Below are positions 1-11,317 of a DNA stretch of 47,704 bases, one piece after another. Below the pieces are notes generated by a model. The model was not told the DNA's origin and ran no database searches. It saw nothing but the letters and a program-made list of their open reading frames with translations. The translations under genes were made by a program, and so were the position numbers. Numbering within the stretch: position 1 is the first letter of the stretch; each line of letters starts with the position of its first letter. Location: contig NZ_JANUCR010000008.1 in NCBI RefSeq assembly GCF_024807655.1, positions 1 through 47,704 of the forward strand. Direction: 5' to 3'. The stretch comes from Methanococcus voltae (GTDB taxonomy: Archaea; AGJL01; Methanococci; Methanococcales; Methanococcaceae).

Positions 1-859
1 TTAATATAGGACCTTGAGTATCAAATACTAATGGTAAGTAATCTACATTTCCTAATGAGATGTTATATATTTCATCACAAAAACCATCGCCGTTTGTATC
101 GTTATGAGTTTCAGACCAACCGGTACCATCAGGTTTAAGCCAGAAGTTTCCCCCACCGTTTGCTTTTGTTATATTTAAGTTATTTGACGATTGATAAAAA
201 TCTATATTATTGGTATTATTAAATAAATTTCCATAGATTAGATTACCACTTGAAGTTTCAAGATACGCCCCATATTGATTATTTGATTTGATATTGTTAT
301 ATCGAAATATTAAATCGGTGCTTCGCAATGTATAAAATCCTATACTAGTATGGTTAGTGATATTATTGTTTTCAACGAGTGTTTTATTGGCATACCATAA
401 AACCATACCATTCCAGTTGTTATTTGCAGTGTTATTATAAACAGTGTTATTAGTCCCTTGTATACGGATACCAATTGCACTATCGTTTACAATGCTATTA
501 TGTACGCTACTGTCATTACAATATTCTAAATATATACCTTCTGCCATACAATTGCATACTCTACAGTTTGTTATTGTAATGTTTTTGAGTACTACTGATG
601 ACGAAACATACGCCCAAATACCCCTATCTGCATTGCTTGCCCCATTTATTAAATGATTCCTACCATCAATAGAAACATTATCGCAAGTTATTTTAATTAT
701 GTCCCCCATATTGTGGGAAATATCATTGGCTATAAAATATTTTCCAGGCGTGTTGATTGTAGTAGTACCAGTTATTGCAGTATCTGCAAATGCCGTATTA
801 ACCGATACAAGTGTTAATATCAACAGAGTGAAAAATATAAACTTAGAATTTGATTTCAT
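1..859 (-). CDS. Secreted parallel beta-helix (NosD/PbH1-like) protein, C-terminus outside window
   Basis: Read on the minus strand, an open frame runs from an ATG at 857-859 to the window edge with no stop, giving about 286 codons. GGAGGT (864-869) sits 4 nt upstream of the ATG. The first 25 or so residues form a signal peptide: Lys/Asn-rich, then a hydrophobic stretch, ending near TAFA-DT. After it come repeated short beta-helix turns with Asn ladders, such as ITNCRVCNCMAEGIYLEYCN, NTVYNNTANNNWNGMVLWYA and GNLIYGNLFNNTNNIDFY, then NGGGNFW and NDTNGDGFCDEIYNIS, which are typical of NosD-like carbohydrate-binding or surface proteins in methanogens. It is probably exported or cell-surface. The ligand is unknown. 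The C-terminal half is missing because the window starts here, so a membrane anchor cannot be judged. Confidence 0.8.
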   Translation of the reverse strand, partial: MKSNSKFIFFTLLILTLVSVNTAFADTAITGTTTINTPGKYFIANDISHNMGDIIKITCDNVSIDGRNHLINGASNADRGIWAYVSSSVVLKNITITNCRVCNCMAEGIYLEYCNDSSVHNSIVNDSAIGIRIQGTNNTVYNNTANNNWNGMVLWYANKTLVENNNITNHTSIGFYTLRSTDLIFRYNNIKSNNQYGAYLETSSGNLIYGNLFNNTNNIDFYQSSNNLNITKANGGGNFWLKPDGTGWSETHNDTNGDGFCDEIYNISLGNVDYLPLVFDTQGPIL

Positions 860-1264
860 ATTGTACCTCCAATATTATATATAAAATTATTTTTTTTATT
901 AGATATATAATTATTGATTTAATTATTTAATTGAGGTATTAAAAAATATTATCGGGTTTATTGGGCAATGTGGGGTAAATAATGGATTATTTCAAAAATA
1001 AAAAGAATAATTAAAGTATAATAAATTATACTATATTATACTAGATTATAATAAATTATTACGATATTAGTAAGTGAAAGTGTTAGACGTTTTAGACGTG
1101 TTAGAAGTATTAAAATTAAGTCATAAAACATATTTTTGATTTTTAGGTATGAAAATAATCTATATTAATTTAATAAATTATATATTGTACAAAAAAAATA
1201 ATATATATTATCTATATTACAAGAGCATTTAATATCCAGTAGTCATATTTGATAGGGGTATAAT
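860..1264. other. Intergenic region between divergent genes
   Basis: About 400 bases with no supportable gene. It must hold the promoters of the beta-helix gene (leftward) and of the gene at 1265 (rightward). The DNA is extremely AT-rich, so no single TATA box can be chosen. The only distinct structure is three 9-nt tandem copies with core TTAGACGT, TTAGACGT, TTAGAAGT at 1082-1108. Confidence 0.5.
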
Positions 1265-2389
1265 ATGTACAGATTTAAAATAAAAGACAATTCGAAGGGA
1301 ATGGTAAGCTACCATATATCATATTGCTATGAAAAAGAGCAAGAACTTGATATAATTAATAATAAAAAAAGTAATAATAATAAAAATAAAAATAAAAAGA
1401 ATGATAAAAAACATTTAAAAAATTATGATTATGATTTAATATTTGATGACGAATTTGTTCAAATTATGGGCGATTTGAATAGTGAAGAAAATTTTAATAA
1501 TTATGTTGATATTGTTGTAAATTCCATTAATTACGAATTTGATGAAAAATTTTTAAAAGAATCGGTTTTAATAAAAATTCCGACCTTTTACAATATAATA
1601 AACAAAAATATGAGTATCGGAGCTGATGAAATAAAAGCAGATGCACTTAATGATAATTTTTGTGATGAAATTTTTAAATATGTCCGATTTAATAACTTGT
1701 ACGATATAAATATCGAAAATAACAATTTAAAAAACCACATTTTTAGAAAAAATGTAATTTTGTTTAATTTGTTAGATATTGAAACTGAGTACCTTAAAAA
1801 TTTAAAAAATAACTTAAAAAGAAATGGTGCAAAAAATGTAATTTTCATATCATTCTTTAAGCTTTTAGGCAGTCCAAAAGATTTATTGGAGCAACTTACA
1901 AAAGAAGTAATACTACAAGAATTAAATGTAATCCCAAGAAATGATTTAAATTCTGTCAAATACGATTGGAGGGAGTATTATATCGAACAGCTTCGAAAAG
2001 ATTCTGCACTGTGTATAAATCTTATAAATAGTTTAAATAAACCAAAATTGCAAAAACTTTCAGATATACTTTCAAAAAAATTGGAATATTTTCCAAAAGA
2101 CCCAAATTTAAACCTTAGTTTGGCAATAATAAATATTTTGAAAAAATATAACAATGTTGATGAATTAAATAACTTATCTTTTACAAACAATGAAGAAATT
2201 GAATATTATGATAATTATGTTGGTAATTATATAAAAAATGGGTTAACAGAATTTAATGAATTTATAGCAGAATATTTTGTATTGTATATTAATTTAAAAT
2301 TTGAAAAAAATATTATATTGAAAAATAAGATGCTTCAACCTATTATGGACGGGTATATTCAATCTCTGGCAAAATATGATGACGAATAG
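1265..2389 (+). CDS. Unrecognised 374-aa protein
   Basis: I do not recognise this protein. The ATG at 1265 follows an AGGGG ribosome site. Residues 1-25 (MYRFKIKDNSKGMVSYHISY) look like a beta hairpin. Residues about 35-57 are an Asn/Lys low-complexity insert, a habit shared with many proteins in this window. The middle contains a hydrophobic alternating stretch around residues 160-205 (NVILFNLLDI, KNVIFISFF), which could be an alpha/beta core. The C-terminal third is predicted helical and acidic. There is no signal peptide, membrane segment, cysteine cluster or P-loop. It is probably cytoplasmic and may be genus-specific. It is not obviously in an operon: the next gene starts 171 nt downstream. 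Confidence 0.75.
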   Translation: MYRFKIKDNSKGMVSYHISYCYEKEQELDIINNKKSNNNKNKNKKNDKKHLKNYDYDLIFDDEFVQIMGDLNSEENFNNYVDIVVNSINYEFDEKFLKESVLIKIPTFYNIINKNMSIGADEIKADALNDNFCDEIFKYVRFNNLYDINIENNNLKNHIFRKNVILFNLLDIETEYLKNLKNNLKRNGAKNVIFISFFKLLGSPKDLLEQLTKEVILQELNVIPRNDLNSVKYDWREYYIEQLRKDSALCINLINSLNKPKLQKLSDILSKKLEYFPKDPNLNLSLAIINILKKYNNVDELNNLSFTNNEEIEYYDNYVGNYIKNGLTEFNEFIAEYFVLYINLKFEKNIILKNKMLQPIMDGYIQSLAKYDDE

Positions 2390-2560
2390 ATATAATATAC
2401 CATATACTTTATGGTATATGCCCCATATAATATATACTAATAATATATAGTACCTATTGACCTATCAACTAACTAATGTATAATTGATATATAATTAATG
2501 TATAATTGATATATAATTAATATATAATTAATATAGAAATATTGAACTACTGGTGAAATA

Positions 2561-2857
2561 ATGGAATGTCCTATTTGTAAAAGTGAAAAATGTATTAAAA
2601 TGTCCGCAATTGAATTATATGAAAGTCTTATGGAGTTGTTTTTTAAATATCAAGACCCTGAAAGCGATATAACTTTTAAAAAATACCCGACTGTCGGAGA
2701 AATTGGTGCTTGCGAAAAAACAGGTAAAAAAATATGGTACTGCCCGTACTGTAAAAAGCCATTTCCTGAAAATTACGAGAATAATAAAGTAGTAATTAAA
2801 TGTCCACACTGCGATAAAACGCTTTGCATACCTGTATCAAATAGAACTTTTTGTTAA
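2561..2857 (+). CDS. Small zinc-ribbon protein (98 aa)
   Basis: It starts at ATG 2561 behind GGTGA with 4-nt spacing (GGTGAAATAATG). Three Cys pairs can be seen: CPIC at residues 3-6 followed by KSEKC, CPYC around residue 66, and CPHC around residue 86, with further Cys near the C-terminus (LCIPV, TFC). This pattern fits one or two structural zinc ribbons of the kind used for nucleic-acid or protein binding. No catalytic motif is visible. The function is unknown. It is followed by a strong T-rich tract, so it probably ends its own transcript. Confidence 0.75.
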   Translation: MECPICKSEKCIKMSAIELYESLMELFFKYQDPESDITFKKYPTVGEIGACEKTGKKIWYCPYCKKPFPENYENNKVVIKCPHCDKTLCIPVSNRTFC

Positions 2858-2873
2858 TTATATAATAATATAC

Positions 2874-2928
2874 ATTTTATTTTTCTTTTTTGTATTTTTA
2901 ATTTTATATTTTTAATTTTATCTTTTTA
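2874..2928 (+). terminator. T-rich archaeal-type terminator
   Basis: A pyrimidine tract with several runs of 4-6 T (CATTTTATTTTTC, then repeated ATTTTTAATTTTAT) begins 17 nt after the zinc-ribbon stop codon. Archaeal RNA polymerase terminates at such U-rich tracts without needing a hairpin. It separates the zinc-ribbon gene from the phosphate operon. Confidence 0.55.
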
Positions 2929-3098
2929 TAATTATATAATTTAATTCATAAAATAGGAAATATAATTCATATATAGAAACATTTATATACAATATTGTAC
3001 ACTAAAGTTCTTTAGACATATATTAAAATTCCTAAAATTCCTATCAATAAAATATTAAAAATAAGACCACAAAAATCAATAAATCAATAGGTGATTTA

Positions 3099-3938
3099 GT
3101 GAAGAAAATAATCTCAACAGTAATTGCAGTATTGGTTGTATCCTCCGTCTTGATATTCTCAGGATGTATAGGGGGCGATGCAAGCAGTAATCCTGTAAAT
3201 CAAAAACAAAGTTTAAAGATATCAGGCTCTACAACTGTATTGCCAATTATTAAAGAATGTGTAATCGAATACGACGATAAAAACGTTGTAATTGACGTAT
3301 CAGGCGGAGGTTCTGGCTTCGGTATTTCAGAAGTAGGAAGTAAAATAGTAAATATAGGTATGAGTTCAAGAGACATTAAAAGTAGTGAATTCACAGACTA
3401 CCCTGATTTAAAAGCACATACTATCGCAAAAGATGGTGTAGCTATTGTAGTAAACCCTGAAAACACCGTGGCTAATTCAATTACCAAACAGCAATTAAAA
3501 GACATATACGCTGGAAAAATAACCAACTGGAATGAATTAGGGGGAGACGATGCTACAATTAACGTTTATACGAGAGACGAAGAAAGCGGTACAAGAGAAG
3601 TATTTGACAAAAAAGGACTTGACGGTCAGGAAATATTCCCTAAATCTATAGTAGTTGCTTCAAACGCTGCAATGAAATCCTCAGTTAAAAACGATAAATA
3701 CGGTATTGGATACATTTCAATAGGTTATGTGGACGATACAGTAAAAACATTGGACTTTGAAGGCGTAGAACCTACAAAAGAAAATGTGATTACTGAAAAA
3801 TACGAAATTTCAAGGTCATTGTACTTAATAACCAACGGAAACCCTACGGAAGTAGAACGTAATTTCATAGACTTCGTAAAAAGTTCCAAAGGTCAAGAAA
3901 TCGTATCAAATAAAGGATACATTTCATTAAAATTATAA
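3099..3938 (+). CDS. pstS: Phosphate ABC transporter substrate-binding lipoprotein PstS
   Basis: Extracellular phosphate-binding protein of the high-affinity Pst importer. The start is GTG at 3099 behind AGGTGAT. Residues 1-22 are a signal peptide ending in a lipobox (IFSGC), with Cys23 as the probable lipid anchor. The mature protein begins with the family hallmark LKISGSTTVLPI and contains VDVSGGGSGFGI and GMSSRDIKSSE, the phosphate-contacting loops of PstS-type proteins. It also has the expected DEESGTREVF segment. The length of 279 aa is normal. It is first in pstSCAB, with 228 nt to pstC, room for differential expression of the binding protein. Regulation by phosphate is expected from the family but no operator was identified. 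Confidence 0.93.
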   Translation: MKKIISTVIAVLVVSSVLIFSGCIGGDASSNPVNQKQSLKISGSTTVLPIIKECVIEYDDKNVVIDVSGGGSGFGISEVGSKIVNIGMSSRDIKSSEFTDYPDLKAHTIAKDGVAIVVNPENTVANSITKQQLKDIYAGKITNWNELGGDDATINVYTRDEESGTREVFDKKGLDGQEIFPKSIVVASNAAMKSSVKNDKYGIGYISIGYVDDTVKTLDFEGVEPTKENVITEKYEISRSLYLITNGNPTEVERNFIDFVKSSKGQEIVSNKGYISLKL

Positions 3939-4166
3939 AATCTTTAAAAAGTACTATTAGAAATAATACTTAGAAATAATAATTAGTATACTAATTATAC
4001 CCAGAATTAGTATAAAAGTGCATACAAATCATATATTGCCGAAAACACATTATATAACCCAAAATAATAATTCATATCTATTAATTTTTTAATAATTTTT
4101 AATAATTTCCAATATTTCCAATATTTTTAATGTTATTACATTTTCAGTTGAATTATGGTGAAGCTT

Positions 4167-5084
4167 ATGGTACTTACGAATTTTACAAAATTTACAAAAT
4201 TTACAAAATTAACGCAAAAAAATAGAAAATTTAATAAAAAAATCCCCGAATATACGTTAAAATTCTTTGCAATGTTTTCAAGTTCAATAATTTTTGCAAT
4301 AGTAATTTTTTTAGTATACAACACAGCCCCGCTGATAACCGAAATAAATCTGCTGGATTTTTTGCTTGGAAATCGTTGGTATCCCTCAAAAGAACTCTAC
4401 GGGATTTTACCGATGATAATAGGCACCATAATAACGAGTTTTATAGCTCTCGCAATAGCGGTACCTTTAGGTGTAGGTTGTGCGATATTTCTTTCCGAAA
4501 TAATCCCAAATAGTATTTCTAAGGTATTCAGAAGTAGTATTGAAATATTGGCCACAATACCCTCCGTAGTTTATGGTTTCATAGGTATGATATTACTTAT
4601 ACCACTAATTAGGGATATTTTTGGAGGTACGGGATTCAGTGCTTTATCTGGAGGCATAATTTTATCAATAATGATATTACCGACGATTGTTTCACTTTCA
4701 GAAGATGCACTTAGGACTGTTCCGAGCGCTTTAAAAGATGGGAGTCTTGCCTTAGGAGCTACAAGATTTCAGACCTTAAAAAACATTACACTACCATCTG
4801 CACTCAGTGGTATAATATCAAGCATCATTTTAGGGCTTGGTAGGGCAGTGGGTGAAACTATGGCTGTAATTATGGTCGTAGGTAATTGGGCTTTAATACC
4901 GACTTCGCCATTAGAACCTGTAAGGACTTTAACAAGCCATATCGTACTCAATATTAAAGAAACTGCAACCGGTGGGGTTATATACCACGTAATGTTTGCT
5001 ACAGGTCTTGTATTACTTATTGTAGTTATGGCGTTGAATTTAATTGCGAAATACGTTAATTCAAAATATAATTTGAACAATTAA
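4167..5084 (+). CDS. pstC: Phosphate ABC transporter permease PstC
   Basis: Integral membrane permease that pairs with PstA. I prefer ATG 4167 over ATG 4155, because GGTGA at 4157-4161 then lies 5 nt upstream; the upstream ATG overlaps it. About six membrane spans can be seen, the first after residue 35. The cytoplasmic EAA-type loop reads DGSLALGATRFQTLKNITLPSA, which contacts the ATPase. The cytosolic N-terminus contains a 9-nt tandem repeat encoding FTKFTKFTKLTQ, probably a slippage-prone low-complexity tail. The gene is followed 14 nt later by pstA. Confidence 0.93.
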   Translation: MVLTNFTKFTKFTKLTQKNRKFNKKIPEYTLKFFAMFSSSIIFAIVIFLVYNTAPLITEINLLDFLLGNRWYPSKELYGILPMIIGTIITSFIALAIAVPLGVGCAIFLSEIIPNSISKVFRSSIEILATIPSVVYGFIGMILLIPLIRDIFGGTGFSALSGGIILSIMILPTIVSLSEDALRTVPSALKDGSLALGATRFQTLKNITLPSALSGIISSIILGLGRAVGETMAVIMVVGNWALIPTSPLEPVRTLTSHIVLNIKETATGGVIYHVMFATGLVLLIVVMALNLIAKYVNSKYNLNN

Positions 5085-5098
5085 AAGAAGGTATTTTT

Positions 5099-6106
5099 AT
5101 GAAAATCAAAATTGGTAAGAGTGGATTTAAAAATAGGTTTAAAAATACAATTATCAATAAATCTTTAATTAATTTATTAACAAGTGATATGACTATGGAT
5201 AATGACGAAAATATTGATTATTTACCGGACGAAAAACTAAAGAAAAATTTTAAAAAGTTTAAAAAATTTAAAAATTTAAAATATTTATCGCACGCACAAA
5301 AAAGAAAATTAGAGCAAAAAATAGCATTTTCAATATTTTATTTATGCGGATTTTCAGTATTGGGGATTTTATTCTTTATGATTTGGCATATCGTCTCTAA
5401 TGGAATCAGCGTAATCTCATTAAGCTTTATTGCAAGTATTTACAATGCAATAATAGGTACTTTATCTTTAGTAGCTTTATCTATAGTATTTGCAGTTCCT
5501 TTCGGTGTTTTATCTGCCATATATCTTTATGAATATGCAAAAGACAGTAAACTTTCCCAAATTGTTATATTTTCGTCTGATTGCTTAGCGGGTTTGCCTT
5601 CCATCGTATTTGGTATATTTGGGTACGCTATCGCAATTAAAACCATTGGACCCTCCTTATTAGTGGGGGGAATAATACTGTCATTTATGATATTGCCAAT
5701 AATCATTAAAGCTACAGAAGAAGGTTTAAAGTCCGTACCAAGCGATATAAGAGACGGAAGTCTTGCTTTAGGCGCTTCCAAATGGCAAACTATACGCCAA
5801 ATTGTAGTCCCGTCAGCTATGCCACAGATTATAACGGGCGTTATTCTTGCAATGGGTAGAAGTGCCGAAGAAACCGCTGCGGTTATGTTTACAGCTGCTA
5901 CAATCTATGCATCTGGCTTTGGTCTATTAAACAGGGTAGAAACACTTTCATTTAATTTATACATCACTGCTACAGAATACTCGACACAGCAAGAATTAGC
6001 TTCCGCATACGGTATTGCGGTCGTTTTACTGATGTTAATGATTGGATTATTCATAATTTCTAATTTAGTAAAAAGAAGATTTGCGAAATATAATTCTAAC
6101 GTATAA
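5099..6106 (+). CDS. pstA: Phosphate ABC transporter permease PstA
   Basis: Second membrane permease of the Pst importer. ATG 5099 follows GAAGGT. The C-terminal 250 residues hold the membrane spans and the EAA-type loop DGSLALGASKWQTIRQIVVPSAMPQ, close to the PstC loop. GRSAEETAAVMFTA follows it, as usual in PstA. The first 80 or so residues are a Lys/Asn-rich hydrophilic extension (for example LKKNFKKFKKFKNLKY) not typical of bacterial PstA. It may be low-complexity growth rather than a functional domain. Confidence 0.92.
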   Translation: MKIKIGKSGFKNRFKNTIINKSLINLLTSDMTMDNDENIDYLPDEKLKKNFKKFKKFKNLKYLSHAQKRKLEQKIAFSIFYLCGFSVLGILFFMIWHIVSNGISVISLSFIASIYNAIIGTLSLVALSIVFAVPFGVLSAIYLYEYAKDSKLSQIVIFSSDCLAGLPSIVFGIFGYAIAIKTIGPSLLVGGIILSFMILPIIIKATEEGLKSVPSDIRDGSLALGASKWQTIRQIVVPSAMPQIITGVILAMGRSAEETAAVMFTAATIYASGFGLLNRVETLSFNLYITATEYSTQQELASAYGIAVVLLMLMIGLFIISNLVKRRFAKYNSNV

Positions 6107-6192
6107 TAAAAAATTAAATTTAAGAATAAAATTAAAAATAAAAATAAACGTAAAAATAAACGTAAAAATAAAAATTTTATTTTGGTGTAAAT

Positions 6193-7032
6193 ATGATATC
6201 AAATGAAACCATAAAAAATACGGAAAATTTAGAGAATTTGGATAATTCAGAAGTTAAAGATGTAATAATCGATGTAAAAAAATTAAACTTAAAATATGGG
6301 GATAAACAAGTTTTATTTGATGTAGATATGCCAATTTATAAAAATAAAGTTATTGCGTTGATTGGCCCAAGTGGTTGCGGTAAATCTTCATTTATCAGAT
6401 GTTTAAACCGTATGAACGATGAAATACAAAATACGGAAGTTAAAGGAACTATAATTTATGAAGGAGTTAATATCAACGATTTAGACGTTGAAGACTTAAG
6501 AAAAAAGATAGGAATGGTATTCCAGCGCCCTAATCCATTCCCTATGAGTATTTACGAAAATATTGCTTATGGACCTAAAATTCACGGCACAAAGTTATCT
6601 AAAAAGGAAAAAAATGATTTAGTGATTGATTGCTTAAAAAAATCAGCACTATATGATGATTTAGATGAACCAAACGAACCAAATAAAATTAAAATATTAC
6701 AAAAATCAGCACTTAAATTATCAGGCGGTCAACAGCAACGTTTATGTATTGCAAGATGTATTGCTGTTTCTCCCGAAATTATACTAATGGATGAACCTTG
6801 TTCAGCATTAGACCCGATTTCTACCCTTAAAATTGAGGATTTAATTAAGGAACTTAAAAAAGATTATACAATTGTAATCGTTACGCACAATATGCAACAA
6901 GCAAAGCGGATATCTGACTATACCGGGTTTTTTATGAATGGTAATGTCGTAGAATTTGGAAAAACTGATGAATTATTTAATAATCCAAAAAGTAAGTATA
7001 CTGAAAATTATATAAAAGGAATATTCGGATAA
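6193..7032 (+). CDS. pstB: Phosphate ABC transporter ATP-binding protein PstB
   Basis: Cytoplasmic ATPase driving phosphate import. The motifs are in order: Walker [10 protein letters not shown] near residue 59, Q-loop [18 protein letters not shown], signature [16 protein letters not shown], Walker [14 protein letters not shown], and switch His in [10 protein letters not shown]. The FQRPNPFP and IYENIAYGP wording is specific to PstB among ABC ATPases. A 25-residue Asn/Glu-rich N-terminal tail precedes the domain. It is last in pstSCAB. No phoU follows, because the next gene (frcB) is convergent. Confidence 0.95.
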   Translation: MISNETIKNTENLENLDNSEVKDVIIDVKKLNLKYGDKQVLFDVDMPIYKNKVIALIGPSGCGKSSFIRCLNRMNDEIQNTEVKGTIIYEGVNINDLDVEDLRKKIGMVFQRPNPFPMSIYENIAYGPKIHGTKLSKKEKNDLVIDCLKKSALYDDLDEPNEPNKIKILQKSALKLSGGQQQRLCIARCIAVSPEIILMDEPCSALDPISTLKIEDLIKELKKDYTIVIVTHNMQQAKRISDYTGFFMNGNVVEFGKTDELFNNPKSKYTENYIKGIFG

Positions 7033-7088
7033 ATAATTATATTTTAAATAAAAAAATAACTTAAAAAATTAAAATAGAAATAAAAATT

Positions 7089-7937
7089 TTAGTATGGAAC
7101 AGGTAAACCTAATTCTTTTCTATATTCTATTTCTTTCTGATTTTTCTCTTTTTTCTGTAATGCAAGTTTTTCGAGTATGTCTAATCCTGGTTTTACATCA
7201 TCCATATTTTTAACTTCAAGTACGCCAGCTTCTACCATATTGTTTAAGTACGCTTCACCTTTTGCAGTTCTTACAAATACAGTACTCCAACCGTCAGGGC
7301 TACCTACTGAACCGGTTGAGATATCTGCAAGTTCTGCAGTGTAATCTGTACATATGTGGCAAGATTTTTGCTCGTACATATGCGTATCTTTCAATTTAAC
7401 TGACTGTACATCGCCATATTTTGAATATACCCAGAATTTACCTTTTCCGATGTCTGTTTTTAAAACATCGTTCATTCTAATACCTGCGTATTCTTCAACG
7501 ATTGCTTTCATACCTTCGTATGAAAAGTTTTCCATACAGAAAATACCCATTACTAATGCGATTTTTGAATCAGTATGTCTAAATCCCATAGGGTATTTCA
7601 TTAATTTTCTAATAGCTTGCACTTGGCAAGGTGTTCCTACAATACCAACTTTTTCGAGCGCATATTCTCTAACAGCGTCTTTTAAAACGGATATGTTTGG
7701 AGATACAGTATATTTTGTACCTGCTGCATTTAAAACTTCTTCGGGTGTTGTAGCAATTTTAGGAGCTGCGTTAAATCCGTCTTCTGTGTTTGCAACGATT
7801 ACACCATCAAGGAGTTTACTTTCTAATCCGTGGATATATGCAGCGGAGACAATACCGCCATCTTGTGCCTTTTTTAAAATTTCTTTATCTGTGGCTCTTG
7901 CAGATATTACTGTTTTATAATTTCCAAATGGGTCCAA
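7089..7937 (-). CDS. frcB: F420-reducing hydrogenase beta subunit, selenium-free type (FrcB)
   Basis: Flavin- and Fe-S-containing subunit that passes electrons from the hydrogenase to coenzyme F420. I choose TTG 7937 as start, giving [20 protein letters not shown], which matches how FrhB proteins begin. AGAGGTGG at 7942-7949 is 4 nt upstream; an earlier ATG at 8000 would add an unrelated AT-rich repeat-coded tail. The family motif [16 protein letters not shown] is near residue 26. Cys-containing segments [25 protein letters not shown] and [15 protein letters not shown] supply cluster ligands. At 282 aa the length is normal. It is the last gene of frcADGB and is convergent with pstB. Confidence 0.93.
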   Translation of the reverse strand: MDPFGNYKTVISARATDKEILKKAQDGGIVSAAYIHGLESKLLDGVIVANTEDGFNAAPKIATTPEEVLNAAGTKYTVSPNISVLKDAVREYALEKVGIVGTPCQVQAIRKLMKYPMGFRHTDSKIALVMGIFCMENFSYEGMKAIVEEYAGIRMNDVLKTDIGKGKFWVYSKYGDVQSVKLKDTHMYEQKSCHICTDYTAELADISTGSVGSPDGWSTVFVRTAKGEAYLNNMVEAGVLEVKNMDDVKPGLDILEKLALQKKEKNQKEIEYRKELGLPVPY

Positions 7938-8029
7938 AATACCACCTCTAAGAAATATGAGAGTATTTTTTAATACATTTAATATATTCAATATATTCAA
8001 TATATTTATGATTAGTATTAAAATTTTAA

Positions 8030-8061
8030 TTTAATAGATTTAATAGATTTAATAGATTTAA
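8030..8061. repeat. 10-nt tandem repeat between frcG and frcB
   Basis: About three copies of the unit TTTAATAGAT occur just downstream of the frcB start region, and AATATATTC copies lie next to them at 7979-8007. Similar short-period tandem repeats occur in other gaps of this operon. No function is evident. Confidence 0.6.
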
Positions 8062-8089
8062 TTTATTTTAATTTTCAATATTTGTCCAT

Positions 8090-8818
8090 TTACTCAATTT
8101 TTTGAAGTAATTCAGGGAATCTAACTCTTGGGCATTGTGCACCACAGAGTCCACATTTTATACAAAATTCTGAGTTAATGTTTGGTTTTCCTTCAACCAT
8201 TTCAATTGCTCTAACCTGACAAGCTGCTGCACAAGTACCGCAACCCATACAAAGCGATTTGTTGATTACGTCTTTAATTACGTCGCAACCGCAAGCATCT
8301 TTACCAATTTTTGCAATTTCTGCGAATGGTTCTAAATACTCCATATCCCCCTCTAAAGCTGCCGTAATTAAATTTACGATTGATTCAGGGGATGGAGGAC
8401 ATCCTGGAAGTGCCAAATCTACTTTAATTACATCACCAATCGGTGCAAATGAAGCATGACTTGGTTGGGACATTTGTCCGCCTCTCGCAAATCTTGTAAC
8501 TCCTCCAGAAGCTGCACAAGCTCCGAGTGCTACAACAATTTTTGAGTTCTTACGGGTTGTTAATATATCATCCATTGCGTGATGGTCGTCTAAACATACG
8601 CTACCTTCCACAAGTGCGATATCTATGTTTTCAGGTATTTTTCTTTCGATTAATATCTTATCGTCAGTTTCTGTGATTTCCGTCTTTTCATCGGCTAATG
8701 TTAACGCATAAACTAATTCAACAGCACCTAAAATATCAAGTAATTTCTCGTAGGTATCTGTGAGAGATATTAAACATCCTGTACAGCCACTCATGTGTAT
8801 ATGGGCAATTCTTACCAC
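8090..8818 (-). CDS. frcG: F420-reducing hydrogenase small (gamma) subunit, selenium-free type (FrcG)
   Basis: Electron-transfer subunit joining the NiFe site in FrcA to FrcB. The start is GTG 8818 ([12 protein letters not shown]) with GGTGA 4 nt upstream. Proximal-cluster ligands of [NiFe] small subunits are seen as C12-T-G-C15, [13 protein letters not shown] and PGCPPSPE. The C-terminus adds two ferredoxin motifs, [17 protein letters not shown] and [17 protein letters not shown], the normal architecture of FrhG. The length of 242 aa fits. It is third in the frcADGB operon. Confidence 0.94.
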   Translation of the reverse strand: MVRIAHIHMSGCTGCLISLTDTYEKLLDILGAVELVYALTLADEKTEITETDDKILIERKIPENIDIALVEGSVCLDDHHAMDDILTTRKNSKIVVALGACAASGGVTRFARGGQMSQPSHASFAPIGDVIKVDLALPGCPPSPESIVNLITAALEGDMEYLEPFAEIAKIGKDACGCDVIKDVINKSLCMGCGTCAAACQVRAIEMVEGKPNINSEFCIKCGLCGAQCPRVRFPELLQKIE

Positions 8819-8937
8819 ATTATCACCATTTATCGATATAATTCATTATTTATAGTCATTTAGTAATTTTAATAATTTTAGTCATTCGATAGTCAATTTA
8901 ATTTAATATACTTTAATTTTAATTTAAGTTAATTAAT

Positions 8938-9435
8938 TTAGTTTAATTCTTCAATTATCATTTTAACTGCATCTTCAATCGAATTACTTACATCATCTGA
9001 TAATTCAAGTAATATATCCGGTGCCGTGACATTCTTCTGCTGACAGCCTACCACAACAATTTCAATCCCAAAATCATCGTTAATTTCCCTTAACATAATT
9101 GCAAGTGGCATATCGTGAGCATCTACACGATATTTAGAAAGATTTGGTAAATCTTTAACGGTTAATCTCTTTAATTCACCGGGTTTTAAACCATATTCAA
9201 TAATATCTGCAATTACAATCTTTTTCAATGGAGTTTCATTGTCTATTAATGATAATATAAAGTGTGAAGCTCCCGTACCTGCGTCAATTAATTGTATTTT
9301 TTCAGAATTTAAGATGGGATATTCTTCTCTCAATTCATTCAATCGGTTTATAACGTGATATCCAAATCCATCGTCTCCAAAAAGGATGTTGCCACATCCA
9401 AGCACCAATATTTCTTTATTTAAATATCCTGGCAT
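8938..9435 (-). CDS. frcD: F420-reducing hydrogenase maturation protease (FrcD)
   Basis: HycI/HyaD-family endopeptidase that trims the C-terminus of the large subunit once nickel is inserted. ATG 9435 is preceded by GGTGAATT. The N-terminus has the family signature LVLGCGNILFGDDGFGYHV, with Asp/Glu-type nickel-sensing residues in the GDDGFG turn. The second metal-binding region is LIDAGTGASHFILSL, and His lies in YRVDAHDMPL. At 165 aa it has normal length. Its substrate should be FrcA, which keeps the cleavable tail. Confidence 0.93.
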   Translation of the reverse strand: MPGYLNKEILVLGCGNILFGDDGFGYHVINRLNELREEYPILNSEKIQLIDAGTGASHFILSLIDNETPLKKIVIADIIEYGLKPGELKRLTVKDLPNLSKYRVDAHDMPLAIMLREINDDFGIEIVVVGCQQKNVTAPDILLELSDDVSNSIEDAVKMIIEELN

Positions 9436-9592
9436 AATTCACCATTTTTAAGTTGGTAGTATTGTATATTAGTAATATTATTGTATAGTAATTTAATAAC
9501 GATAATTCCTTATTTTTTAATTTCAATCCTTTTAATCCAGTTAATCCAGTATATGAAATTTAAAAAATATTATACGTGTATTTTAAACTATT

Positions 9593-9625
9593 TTTAAGAT
9601 ACGTTTAAGATACGTTTAAGATACT
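9593..9625. repeat. 11-nt tandem repeat between frcA and frcD
   Basis: Three near-perfect copies of TTTAAGATACG lie directly after the frcA stop codon (on the minus strand, in the frcA-frcD gap). Nearby is a doubled TTAATCCAG (9532-9550). They may only reflect replication slippage. Confidence 0.6.
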
Positions 9626-9631
9626 TTCAAA

Positions 9632-11317
<1,686 letters not shown>

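Noticed and set aside
444-884. Two short plus-strand ORFs (444-656 and 699-884)
   Set aside because: They are antisense to the beta-helix gene, which has signal peptide, ribosome site and repeat pattern on the minus strand; the plus-strand products show no family features.
7354-7920. 188-aa plus-strand ORF
   Set aside because: It lies wholly opposite frcB, whose sequence is well conserved. It has no ribosome site and no recognisable protein.
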